A DNA stretch of 64,000 nucleotides from UBA5109 sp963975155 (GTDB lineage Bacteria > Pseudomonadota > Gammaproteobacteria > Pseudomonadales > Pseudohongiellaceae): contig CAXBFG010000001.1 of NCBI GenBank assembly GCA_963975155.1, forward strand, positions 186,001-250,000, given 5' to 3'. The notes beneath the pieces are model-generated. The model saw nothing but the letters and a program-made list of their open reading frames with translations. It ran no database searches and had not been told where the DNA came from. How positions within the stretch are numbered: position 1 is the first letter of the stretch; each line of letters begins with the position of its first letter. Of this stretch, positions 46,372 through 55,085 are shown piece by piece. Made by a program: the position numbers and the translations under genes.

Positions 46372-49099
46372 CACGTAATCTGTCCACTTCTTCGATTCGG
46401 CAAAATGCCGTAAGGTGACAATACTGGCAGGAGTCAGGGCTTTTAGGCTTAACAGCCAGGTAGCCATCAAGAAATTCCCGGGCAAGGGAATTCAGGGATT
46501 TTTGCCAGTATTCACCTAGCGTATACCAGTCATATATTTCAGCTAATTGCCGGTTTTCGCTTATGCCTGTTTTAGGGAAAACGACATTGTCGCGACTTAA
46601 ACCCTTATACAGAAGTTCATCAATATTGACCTGGGCATAAAGCAGCGCATTGACTGATGTATATTTTTGTTCCTGTCTCAGGGCTTCAGCATAGAGTAAT
46701 AATTGTGGGTAGGAAGGGCGATCATCATCCCAGACAGGGTTTTTCACCAGCCCGCTTTTATAATCGACTACTGCGATACCGTTTTCCAGCTTATCGATAC
46801 GATCAACCTTGAAGCTGAGTTTGAGATCAGCATAGTGCCACTCAACCTGATACTCCTGTTCGAGTACTTCAAATGATGAACGTAACTGTTCTTGATTCAA
46901 CCACTTTGACAACAAATGAACCAAGCGATCTTTTTCCAGTTTGAGATAGGCGGGTTTCATAAAATAAGTATGTTTTTTTTGTAAATACTGAAGACCAGTT
47001 TCTATGGCCTTGTTGATGACTTGTTCCAGCTCATGCGCTTGAAGCGAGTTAAGTGATTGCTGGGTTTTCAGCAAACTCCACAGATGTTCCAGAATTTTAT
47101 GCAACATGCTGCCAAGATCCCGTGCAGGAATTCCATAACGAAGTTCGGGTAGCTCCTGTGCCCCCAAACGGTGAACAGCATATGCTTTAAATGGGCATTC
47201 AGCCTGGTTAGCAATTAAATTGATACCGCCCCGGATGGCGCTGGCATCTGTAACTTTAATATGGATGCCTTCATGTAAAAGCTCCATGTCTTCAAGACAA
47301 TTACTATCCAGATAAGTCTGAATGCTTGCAGGGTGTAATTGAGATGAAATTGAATCTGCCTCTATGAGTTGTGTCAAGGTAGTTGTATCGATGCTTTCAA
47401 GCAATGGCGATACCGTTAATTCATTGCTTTCATTGGCACGTGGATGACTTAATATTACTTGATCAGCAGTATTGTCGATAAAAGACTGGAGTGTATTTTG
47501 GGCATTTGTATAAACCAGTTCTGGACTGCTGTCAGGTAGTTTGTGTTTGCGTTGCAGAGGTAATGGTATAAAGGGGTTACAGTATTGCTTGTCTGGCCAC
47601 TGCAAATCAGTGAGACCTAAAAACCACAGATGAGTGAATCGTAAACCAAAGGCATCCTGTGGATTAAGAATTTGCACAGGGGCTTCCTGACGGTATACAG
47701 AGCTCCTGAGTTTCAGCAAGACTTGTTTTAACAGGTCGAGTGCTTCACTAAAATTCAGGGCAGGATAAAGGAATGCCAGTTTTTTAAAATCAGCGAGCGC
47801 TTGCTGCCAATAGGTCAGTAATAATGATTGCTTTGAGATACTTTCATCGTCGGGCCAAAGCAGAATTGTCAGTTGCTGGGTGAAAAAATCAGACCAGCTG
47901 TGCAGGTTTTGTTTATATTTTTGCTGTCGTCTTAGTATCTCTGCTTGCTGCAAGGCCTGATGCAATAAGGGAGAAAACCAGGGTTTTTCGCTTTGACAGA
48001 GCAGGGCACGCAGGTCTGCATTTCGCAGCACAATCTGTGCATGATTCCGTAGTTGGTATTCCAGTGCAGCGCGTGCATGTTCTTCTGCTTCTGAGGCAAG
48101 TAATAAGGGAGAGCGCAACAATTCGCAGGCTTCAAGTGTTGAAATTTCTTCCTGATTAAATTTAAGTATGGATGGAATTTCGCAGAGTAGGGGCAGCTCT
48201 TTACTGATGTCTGTCGCTGAAGCAATAAAAAACGCATTAGAACCTTCCTTTTCAGCAGTAAATGCAGCATCAAAAATACGTTTGTAGACTGGTAACGTGG
48301 ATTGAATATCCGTAGAGATAATGCCGATTCTTGCGGACGAATTCTTTTCAAGAACCGCTTTACTCCAGCTTGCTGCGGCCTTTATTTCTGCAGTGCTGTC
48401 AGGGAAACTCTGCTTATCTACAACAGGCTGGAAGCGCTTCCAGCTTAAATATTGCAGTTCAGTATTATCCTGTAATACTTCAAACAGTTCCTGATACAGG
48501 GGAGGAGGATCATTGAAATCCAGTAAAATTATTTTCTCCGGGAGAATTGCGGCATTCTTTTTAAGTACGGGTAAAATAGTCTGTAGAAGTTCAGAAAAGC
48601 TGATGAGCTTTTCCTGTTTACAATAATGCCGATATTGCTCTTGCCAATACAAAAAGGCACTGCAGTCATCTAAATAAGCTGAATCGGAAATAGTGCTTTT
48701 ATATGCCTGAAGGCTATTCAGGCCAATCTTCCACTGAATCAATAAACGGTGTGCTTCGAGCACACTGCCTGCGGCGTTCTCCAGATTTAACAAGGGAGAG
48801 TTAAAGGCACTATCCCGAATGATACCTTGCCATAAGGCCAGTTCCTGAGAACTATCCAGTATGGTGTAAATTGGCAGGGAGTTGTCTGTATGCAAGAGTT
48901 CCTGAAATATTGTTGGTATCCATATGTCGATAGGGAAAATAGCGGGGCTACGTTTAACGGCTGTTCGAGCATTGGCTCTTCTCAGTTCACCATAGCTTTC
49001 GTGAACCTGAACAGAACTTCGATGATTAGGAGTCAGTATTAAGCAGCCAGATTCTATGGCACTACTAAGAGAAACAATGTCGGTATGTATATCGGACAT
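46364..49099 (-). CDS. AddB-like PD-(D/E)XK nuclease, probable DNA repair protein
   Basis: A 911-residue protein resembling AddB, close in length to the 'probable DNA repair protein' family related to it. The N-terminus (SGCLILTPNHRSS) is a decayed helicase fold without a clear P-loop. The C-terminal nuclease has VDRIDKL, VVDYKSG and QLLLYAE (about 770-815). Cysteines in NQAECPFKAYA and in the tail CQYCHLTAFC would supply an iron-sulfur cluster as in AddB. It is upstream of and overlaps the AddA-like gene. Confidence 0.83.
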   Translation of the reverse strand: MSDIHTDIVSLSSAIESGCLILTPNHRSSVQVHESYGELRRANARTAVKRSPAIFPIDIWIPTIFQELLHTDNSLPIYTILDSSQELALWQGIIRDSAFNSPLLNLENAAGSVLEAHRLLIQWKIGLNSLQAYKSTISDSAYLDDCSAFLYWQEQYRHYCKQEKLISFSELLQTILPVLKKNAAILPEKIILLDFNDPPPLYQELFEVLQDNTELQYLSWKRFQPVVDKQSFPDSTAEIKAAASWSKAVLEKNSSARIGIISTDIQSTLPVYKRIFDAAFTAEKEGSNAFFIASATDISKELPLLCEIPSILKFNQEEISTLEACELLRSPLLLASEAEEHARAALEYQLRNHAQIVLRNADLRALLCQSEKPWFSPLLHQALQQAEILRRQQKYKQNLHSWSDFFTQQLTILLWPDDESISKQSLLLTYWQQALADFKKLAFLYPALNFSEALDLLKQVLLKLRSSVYRQEAPVQILNPQDAFGLRFTHLWFLGLTDLQWPDKQYCNPFIPLPLQRKHKLPDSSPELVYTNAQNTLQSFIDNTADQVILSHPRANESNELTVSPLLESIDTTTLTQLIEADSISSQLHPASIQTYLDSNCLEDMELLHEGIHIKVTDASAIRGGINLIANQAECPFKAYAVHRLGAQELPELRYGIPARDLGSMLHKILEHLWSLLKTQQSLNSLQAHELEQVINKAIETGLQYLQKKHTYFMKPAYLKLEKDRLVHLLSKWLNQEQLRSSFEVLEQEYQVEWHYADLKLSFKVDRIDKLENGIAVVDYKSGLVKNPVWDDDRPSYPQLLLYAEALRQEQKYTSVNALLYAQVNIDELLYKGLSRDNVVFPKTGISENRQLAEIYDWYTLGEYWQKSLNSLAREFLDGYLAVKPKSPDSCQYCHLTAFCRIEEVDRLRDD

Positions 49100-49139
49100 A
49101 GGCTCAGTGTATTACAAATTCATTAAAGAAGGGCACTGT

Positions 49140-49163
49140 CACCTGATCTCACACCTGATCTCA
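49140..49163. repeat. Exact 12-bp tandem duplication
   Basis: CACCTGATCTCA occurs twice head to tail in the spacer between rne and the AddB-like gene. It lies 41 bases upstream of the AddB-like start codon (read on the minus strand), so it may touch that promoter. Confidence 0.85.
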
Positions 49164-49230
49164 ACATTTATCTGAAAAGGAAGGTTTTATGACAAGATAG
49201 CGTCGCTTTCCAGGCACTGAAATGATCAGC

Positions 49231-49257
49231 ACCGGGCTCGCCCTTGGGCAAGCCGGT
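49231..49257 (-). other. GC-rich hairpin downstream of rne
   Basis: Arms ACCGGGCT and AGCCGGT with an inner GCCC/GGGC pair form a strong stem about 90 bases past the rne stop. There is no T run on either strand, so it is not a standard intrinsic terminator; it may protect the 3' end or be rho-dependent. Confidence 0.5.
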
Positions 49258-49346
49258 ATTGATCTTATTATCATCAGTATCGTACGACTTTTTGTTACAA
49301 GTGCATTGTGTTGGTATCACAAGAGAATGACATTCAAAGCAGATTC

Positions 49347-52103
49347 CTAGTTAAGACCATTGTTCTCTTGGCGAGCCGAACTGTCAGCCGCCTGAGGGCT
49401 GGTTTTGTCAGCAAGCTTGTTGCTGTCTGCTGCTCTGTTTCGCGGATCATTAGGCGCACGCTTAACGGCTGGTGCTGATCCTGCGTTTGTTCTGATGGCC
49501 GTGTCACTTGACGGACTCTTTTCTGCCGCTTTTTGATCCGGTTTTTCTAAGTTGGGATCTGGAATTGAGCCTTGAGTTTTTTTCACCTCGCTTGCATTTG
49601 TATTACTGGCCTGTTGCACTTCCTTGGGAAGATCAGCTGCAGTTGCTTCCTGTGAAGATCTATTCGCCTGTGCAGCTTTGTTCTCCGGGACAGTTGCATT
49701 TTCTGATGCGTCATTACTGGCAGAGCCTTTATGACTTTCATTACTTGTTGCAAGGTCTGCGCTTTTTATACTTTCCTGGCTGTTGCCACTCCGGGTACTT
49801 TCCGGATCTGTACTTTGTGCTGATTTTACAGGTGTCGCCTGAGCTATATTGCCTGCCTGTGCAACATTGTTTTCCACATGGGAACTTACAGCAGGTTTCG
49901 CAGCTGTATTGTCAGGCGGCGTTGTATCCACTGCCGCTTTTACAGGCACGCTGGCTTGCTCTGCTGCAAGCGGCTTATTGGACTCATTTGCAGATGCGGC
50001 AAGAGAAGCGGCTTTATCGTCAGTGCTGGTTTCTGCAGTTTTAAGATCCTGGGCAGGTCTTTCTCCTCGCTGCCTCTCCTGCATCTTGCGTTTTGGTTTA
50101 TCCGTAGGGCGACGTTTGGCCTTGCTGTTCTGGCTCGGCTTTTGACTGTCTGTTGTAGTCGTCTGTGGTTCAGAACTGCTGGTATTTTCCTGTGTTTCCG
50201 TTTTAGCAGTCTGGGCAGGTTTTTTATTCCGGTTTCGCTTGCGGGGTGGGCGTTCGGAATCCTTGCCGGATGTTCTGTTAACGTCAGATGAGTCAGTCTG
50301 TTGTTTATTGCCAGCAGATTTTTCAGGGCGTTTTCGCCGGTTTTGATTATTCTGGTTAGCAGAACGAGGTGCCGCCGTTTCCTGTTTTGAAGCAGGCTCT
50401 TTTTCTTTAGGTTTAAGCTCTTCATCAGCTCCGGTAAAGAGGCTTTTTAAAGCCGATGAAATGGTTGCAGCAAAGCCTTTCGCAGGTTTTTCTTCAACCA
50501 TTACCGGGCCAGCAGGGCGCATTTGCGGGGCCTGAACCGCAGCAGTAATCACTTCTAGCGGCTGGCGAGGTAAAAATTCATCTACTTCCTGTGTGTTTTC
50601 AGCTTCAATGGTATAACTGCGAGGCGCTTCTTCATCAGTCACACTTTGAATCTCGTAATGAGGTGTATCCAGAGCCGTGCTAGGCACGATCACTAATTTG
50701 GCGGTACTCTGACTTTCTATATTTGAAATAACATCACGTTTTTCATTTAACAGGTAAGAAGCAACGCTCACAGGAACTATGGCTCTGACTTCAGTTGAAT
50801 TATTTTTGTTGGCTTCTTCCTGGACAATGCGCAGAATTGATAAGGCCAGCGATTCAATGTCCCTAATGCTGCCCTGACCATTACATCGCGGGCAGACAAT
50901 GGCGCTGGTCTCGCCAAGTGAAGGGCGCAGGCGTTGACGCGACATTTCAAGCAGCCCGAATCGTGAAATCCTGCCAACCTGAACACGGGCGCGATCCATT
51001 TCCAGGGCTGCACGCATGCGATTTTCTACTTCGCGCTGGTTTTTCTGGGACAGCATATCAATAAAATCAATAACGACCAGTCCACCCATATCGCGAAGTC
51101 TGAGTTGTCTGGCTATTTCATCGGCGGCTTCCAGGTTTGTCAGAAATGCCGTTTCTTCAATGTCAGCACCACGTGTGGCACGTGAAGAATTGATATCTAT
51201 CGAGATCAAGGCTTCGGTAGGGTCTATTACAATAGAGCCGCCGGAGGGCAGTTTAACTTCTCGCTGGAAAGCACTTTCTATCTGACTCTCGATCTGGAAA
51301 TTGGTAAATAGGGGTACCTGACCTTCGTGTAATTTTATACGTTCTTCATATTGAGGCATCACTTGCTGCACAAAGTTTTTGGCTTCGTCATAGCTACTCT
51401 GGGTATCGAGAATAACCTCGCCAATATCCTGACGCAGATAATCTCTTATGGCGCGAATAATGACGTTGCTTTCCTGCCACAATAGCAATGGAGCTTCTTT
51501 TTCAATACTGGCTTTTTTGATGGAATCCCAAAGTTTTAACAGGTAATCCAGATCCCATTGCAGCTCTTCGCTGGCACGACCAACCCCGGCAGTGCGGATA
51601 ATCACACCCATTCCATCAGGCAACTTCAGGTCGCTAAGAGCTTCCCTGAGTTCGCTACGTTCTTCGCCTTCGATACGCCTGGAAATACCACCAGCGCGAG
51701 GGTTATTCGGCATTAAGACAAGGTAACGCCCGGCAAGGCTGATCATGCTGGTTAAAGCAGCCCCTTTGTTACCACGCTCTTCTTTATCTACCTGGATAAT
51801 AATATCCGTGCCTTCCTTGATCACATCTTTGATATTGATGCGGCCACTTATTTCAGACGGCTGTTTGCTGAAATACTCTTTGGATATTTCCTTTAAGGGA
51901 AGGAAGCCGTGACGATCTGCACCGAAGTTCACAAATGCCGCCTCAAGACTAGGCTCGATGCGGGTTATTTTGGCTTTATAGATATTGGCTTTTTTCTGAA
52001 TACGCGTTCGATTTTCGATATCCAGATCATACAGTTGCTGGCCGTCGACCAGGGCAACACGCAGCTCTTCTTTCTGAGTTGCGTTAATTAGCATTCTTTT
52101 CAT
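49347..52103 (-). CDS. rne: Ribonuclease E
   Basis: RNase E initiates mRNA decay and processes rRNA and tRNA. The catalytic half (to about residue 510) is complete: MKRMLINATQ opening, S1 domain with RHGFLPLKEI, catalytic aspartates in ISIDINS and VVIDFIDM, and the zinc-link CPRCNGQGS. After it a short amphipathic segment ATISSALKSLFTG (near 550) resembles the membrane-targeting helix. The C-terminal 350 residues are disordered, first basic and Arg/Lys-rich, then Ala/Ser/Asn-rich, ending with RAPNDPR near 882-888, a motif I recall from pseudomonad RNase E as a partner-binding site. Length 918 residues. Confidence 0.95.
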   Translation of the reverse strand: MKRMLINATQKEELRVALVDGQQLYDLDIENRTRIQKKANIYKAKITRIEPSLEAAFVNFGADRHGFLPLKEISKEYFSKQPSEISGRINIKDVIKEGTDIIIQVDKEERGNKGAALTSMISLAGRYLVLMPNNPRAGGISRRIEGEERSELREALSDLKLPDGMGVIIRTAGVGRASEELQWDLDYLLKLWDSIKKASIEKEAPLLLWQESNVIIRAIRDYLRQDIGEVILDTQSSYDEAKNFVQQVMPQYEERIKLHEGQVPLFTNFQIESQIESAFQREVKLPSGGSIVIDPTEALISIDINSSRATRGADIEETAFLTNLEAADEIARQLRLRDMGGLVVIDFIDMLSQKNQREVENRMRAALEMDRARVQVGRISRFGLLEMSRQRLRPSLGETSAIVCPRCNGQGSIRDIESLALSILRIVQEEANKNNSTEVRAIVPVSVASYLLNEKRDVISNIESQSTAKLVIVPSTALDTPHYEIQSVTDEEAPRSYTIEAENTQEVDEFLPRQPLEVITAAVQAPQMRPAGPVMVEEKPAKGFAATISSALKSLFTGADEELKPKEKEPASKQETAAPRSANQNNQNRRKRPEKSAGNKQQTDSSDVNRTSGKDSERPPRKRNRNKKPAQTAKTETQENTSSSEPQTTTTDSQKPSQNSKAKRRPTDKPKRKMQERQRGERPAQDLKTAETSTDDKAASLAASANESNKPLAAEQASVPVKAAVDTTPPDNTAAKPAVSSHVENNVAQAGNIAQATPVKSAQSTDPESTRSGNSQESIKSADLATSNESHKGSASNDASENATVPENKAAQANRSSQEATAADLPKEVQQASNTNASEVKKTQGSIPDPNLEKPDQKAAEKSPSSDTAIRTNAGSAPAVKRAPNDPRNRAADSNKLADKTSPQAADSSARQENNGLN

Positions 52104-53070
52104 AGTTATACCGCTACTTCTCTGTTAAGCAGAAGCGGGTAACTGACATGAACATACCAAGCATTGGTATATTTAATAGAAAATAGGTGAGAAAAATATA
52201 ATAACTTACTGATTTTATTATATTAATACAAGCTTATGACATAGCGTAACATATTCAATGTAGGCGCTGATCATGCCTGCTTAAGCATTAAACCATGTTG
52301 TTGCTTAAGCTTTTTCATCGAGCATAGAGACCTTGAAGGACCAAAATGCTCATTGTTGTAAACTTGTTTAGGGTTGCTACCTGTATATTGCTTATTGCGA
52401 CCCTGGCTCTCTTCCTAAAATACTAATTCTGTTACCCGGTTCTACCGAGTTAATTTTCCTGCCTTGGGCAGGGCTATTCATCTTGTGTTAGCTTTCAGTC
52501 ATTTTGGCTGAAGTACTAGCGCTTAATTCGTTTTCGTTGACAAAATATTGTTGAGACTTTTCCTTTTAAACTATTTGATAGTGTTATTTACAATTCAATT
52601 TCTATTTGCTTTGTACTTAATTCTTGCTTGGTCCAGCTGGTGTTAACTAGTGTTTTCTGATTCCTTTAGTATCCCGGTAAAGACCGCGGCTACCTTGTAT
52701 TTGTGTCATTATGACCTTGTTCTTGGTGCAAGTATGACGGCTTGTTAAACTTGCTAAAGAAGATGGTGTTTGCTGTGTAGAGGCCACCTTCAGTCATTGC
52801 GCCATTTCAAAACTTCTAACTTCACCAATTTTCGCTAACTTCAATTGCAGCAATTTTAATTTTGCAGTTTTATTGGAGGCAGCTGGGAACTTGAAGTTGT
52901 TCAGTACCTTTGAACCCGGTGAAATATAACAGTAAAGTCCTGTTGCTTCAATCATTTATAATGTTTTACTAAGGTTTTTCTATACCCAGACCTTGCATTA
53001 ATCCCTGCTGCAGTTGATGGTGGGCTTTTGTTACAATCCGGCCTCGACAGGCGAGCAGACTAATGACTTT
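52104..53070. promoter_or_regulatory. rne leader / rne-rluC divergent region
   Basis: About 970 non-coding, AT-rich bases separate rne and rluC. In E. coli the rne transcript has a long leader whose hairpins mediate autoregulation, and a similar role is likely here. Visible structures are a 9-bp stem GCTTAAGCA / TGCTTAAGC (52279-52310, followed on the plus strand by TTTTTC) and a perfect CCTGCC/GGCAGG hairpin (52458-52472). On the plus strand an extended -10 TGTTACAAT ends at 53036 and would start the rluC transcript about 28 bases before its ATG. I could not fix the rne promoter. No gene is recognisable. Confidence 0.6.
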
Positions 53071-54018
53071 ATGACGGACAACAAATCAGGCCTTAAGGTT
53101 CAGATCCTTGAAGTTGACGAAAACAGCGTCGGACAAAGGCTTGATAATTTTCTTCTGCCACGGCTGAAAGGTGTCCCTAAAACACGGATTTACCGCATTA
53201 TTCGAAAAGGAGAAGTGCGAGTAAACGGTAAGCGCAAGAAGCCTGATTATAAATTACAACTTGCCGATAAGGTCAGAATTCCGCCAGTTCGGATTTCACA
53301 AGCTGAAAAACCGGTTTCCAGCCCGGCATTGGACAAATTAGTCAGCGAGGCTATTCTTTATCAGGATGAGAGCCTTCTGGTCATAAATAAACCATCTGGC
53401 CTTTCTGTGCATGCGGGTACAGGCGTGAAAATCAGTCTAATTGATGTCTTACGCGGTATATTCCAGGATGAGTACCTGGAGCTGGTTCATCGACTGGATA
53501 AAGGTACTTCCGGCTGTTTATTACTGGCAAGGAATGCCAGGGTATTAAAAAAACTGCAGGCAGAATTCAGAGATCGTAGCATTCAAAAGTCTTATCATGC
53601 GCTGGTTTCAGGCCGCTGGCCTGAACAGATCAAGGAAGTGAATGCCGGCTTGCAAAAATCACCGGAACTGGGTGGAGAACGTAAGGTAAATATCGACGAA
53701 GCAGGCAAAAAATCCATTACGCGCTTCAGTATCCTGAAACACTACAAACAACATAGCCTGATGCTGGCACAACCGCTAACCGGGCGTACACATCAAATTC
53801 GTGTACATGCACAGTTTGCTGGCTATTCAATCTGTGGCGATGAGAAATACAGTACCAAGGAGCAAGCTAAACTGCTCTCCGCTATAGGGATTTCGCGACT
53901 TTGCCTGCATGCCGCCGAAATTGAACTGAAGCACCCCCTACATGGCAATAAGCTCAAATTTACGGCGCCGTACGATGAAAAGTTCCAATCTGCCCTGCAA
54001 ATAGTCGATTCTATCTAG
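53071..54018 (+). CDS. rluC: 23S rRNA pseudouridine synthase RluC-like
   Basis: RluC modifies uridines 955, 2504 and 2580 of 23S rRNA (E. coli numbering). An N-terminal S4 RNA-binding domain (VGQRLDNFLLPRLKGVPKTRIYRIIRKGEVRVNG) is followed by the RluA-family core. The catalytic aspartate is in HRLDKGTSGCLLLAR, and GRTHQIRVHAQFAGYSI follows. I choose the ATG at 53071 (315 residues) because upstream starts at 53014-53020 would precede the likely promoter. It is divergent to rne, as in E. coli and pseudomonads, which supports RluC rather than another RluA paralogue. Confidence 0.92.
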   Translation: MTDNKSGLKVQILEVDENSVGQRLDNFLLPRLKGVPKTRIYRIIRKGEVRVNGKRKKPDYKLQLADKVRIPPVRISQAEKPVSSPALDKLVSEAILYQDESLLVINKPSGLSVHAGTGVKISLIDVLRGIFQDEYLELVHRLDKGTSGCLLLARNARVLKKLQAEFRDRSIQKSYHALVSGRWPEQIKEVNAGLQKSPELGGERKVNIDEAGKKSITRFSILKHYKQHSLMLAQPLTGRTHQIRVHAQFAGYSICGDEKYSTKEQAKLLSAIGISRLCLHAAEIELKHPLHGNKLKFTAPYDEKFQSALQIVDSI

Positions 54019-54078
54019 GCCTGACTAATAAAAAGGTCGAATAATCAATTGCTTCTAGTGGAAATTCGATGAATTTCT

Positions 54079-54107
54079 TTGACAGGGAGGTGCTCAATCC
54101 CTATTAT
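54079..54107 (+). promoter_or_regulatory. Near-consensus sigma-70 promoter for yceD-rpmF
   Basis: TTGACA (54079-54084), a 17-base spacer, then TATTAT (54102-54107). This is the best promoter in the window. Only 8 bases separate the -10 from the yceD ATG at 54116, so transcription should begin at or within about two bases of the start codon. Confidence 0.8.
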
Positions 54108-54115
54108 GCGCGCCT

Positions 54116-54682
54116 ATGTCACTACTGCCATTTCCTGAGAAGATTGATGTAAGAAAATTTTTCTCTCGACATGTGAATTTCAATACTAATTTACCTTTGT
54201 CTGCGTTTAGCCGGCTATCGGAATTTATCAGGCCTGGTGCCGAGATCGATAGTTCTGAACTCAAGGTGGAGCTAAATTACATTGTGGACGAGGAAGGTCG
54301 TTTTTTAATAAGCGGCAGGATGAATGGGCTTGTAGATTTGACTTGTCAACGTTGCCTGCAAGGCGTTGAACATAAGCTGTCTACTGAATTTAAAGTTCAG
54401 ATTCTAGATGAACTGGAAGAGGGTGGAGACAGAGAGCTTGCAGAAGATGAGCTGGATGTTGCACTGGCTCAGGAAGGGCAGTTGGATTTGCTGGGCTTGC
54501 TTGAAGATGAGTTAATCCTGAGTTTGCCTTTGGTTGCCTATCATGATGAGCTGAATTGTAATGAGGCTCTGGTTGCATTAAAGGCGTCCGCTCAGAACAA
54601 GCCAAGCCCATTTGCTGAACTGGAAACTTTAAAAGTCCAGATGCGGGAAGGCAGGAAGCAAGGGACAAGCGAAAAAAAGTAG
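54116..54682 (+). CDS. yceD: YceD/DUF177 family protein
   Basis: A 188-residue DUF177 protein, the usual partner of rpmF and implicated in 23S rRNA accumulation in plants and bacteria. The conserved core is DLTCQRCLQGVEHKL (about residues 64-78), followed by an acidic DELEEGGDRELAEDE stretch and the LSLPLVAYHDELNC cysteine region. The ATG at 54116 gives a normal N-terminus, but lies at the expected transcription start of the promoter just upstream, implying a leaderless or nearly leaderless mRNA. Confidence 0.88.
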   Translation: MSLLPFPEKIDVRKFFSRHVNFNTNLPLSAFSRLSEFIRPGAEIDSSELKVELNYIVDEEGRFLISGRMNGLVDLTCQRCLQGVEHKLSTEFKVQILDELEEGGDRELAEDELDVALAQEGQLDLLGLLEDELILSLPLVAYHDELNCNEALVALKASAQNKPSPFAELETLKVQMREGRKQGTSEKK

Positions 54683-54799
54683 TAGGCAGACATATTTAGT
54701 CAGTAAAAAGTCGAAGCGGGCAAGATAAAAGAGTAGAATTGCGCCCCATCAGTTTTGGCATAGTCAGAATTTTTAGAAATTAACAGAGGAGTAGCCCGC

Positions 54800-54979
54800 A
54801 TGGCGGTCCAAAAGAGTAAAGTTACACGTTCCAGACGCAACATGCGCCGTTCGCATGATGCATTGACAAAGGCGACCATTTCTACTGATCCAGAGACAGG
54901 TGAGCGTCATAGACGTCACCATATGAGTCCTGATGGTTTTTACAAAGGGCGTCAAATCGTTCAGTCCAACGACGACTAA
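54800..54979 (+). CDS. rpmF: 50S ribosomal protein bL32
   Basis: A 59-residue basic protein beginning MAVQKSKVTRSRRNMRRSHD, the bL32 signature, with TGERHRRHHMSPDGFYKGRQ in the C-terminal half. It lacks the CxxC zinc pairs of some L32 forms, as in other gammaproteobacteria. AGAGGAG precedes the ATG. It lies 117 bases after yceD, and an intrinsic terminator follows 31 bases downstream. Confidence 0.96.
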   Translation: MAVQKSKVTRSRRNMRRSHDALTKATISTDPETGERHRRHHMSPDGFYKGRQIVQSNDD

Positions 54980-55009
54980 AAGCCTTCATATCATGGTGCT
55001 TAAACCTTC

Positions 55010-55035
55010 AAAAGCAGCTTAATCGGCTGCTTTTT
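55010..55035 (+). terminator. Intrinsic terminator after rpmF
   Basis: AAAAGCAGC and GCTGCTTTT form a 9-bp stem with a seven-base loop followed by a T run. It separates yceD-rpmF from fabD, so fabD is expected to have its own promoter or to depend on read-through. Confidence 0.88.
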
Positions 55036-55085
55036 GTTTATGGACTAGAAAAAAACAACTTTATGCAAAAGTACAGGAATTGGTG

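Noticed and set aside
49508..50425. Several open frames opposite or out of frame with the rne C-terminal region
   Set aside because: They arise from the low-complexity codons of the disordered RNase E tail and show no domain pattern.
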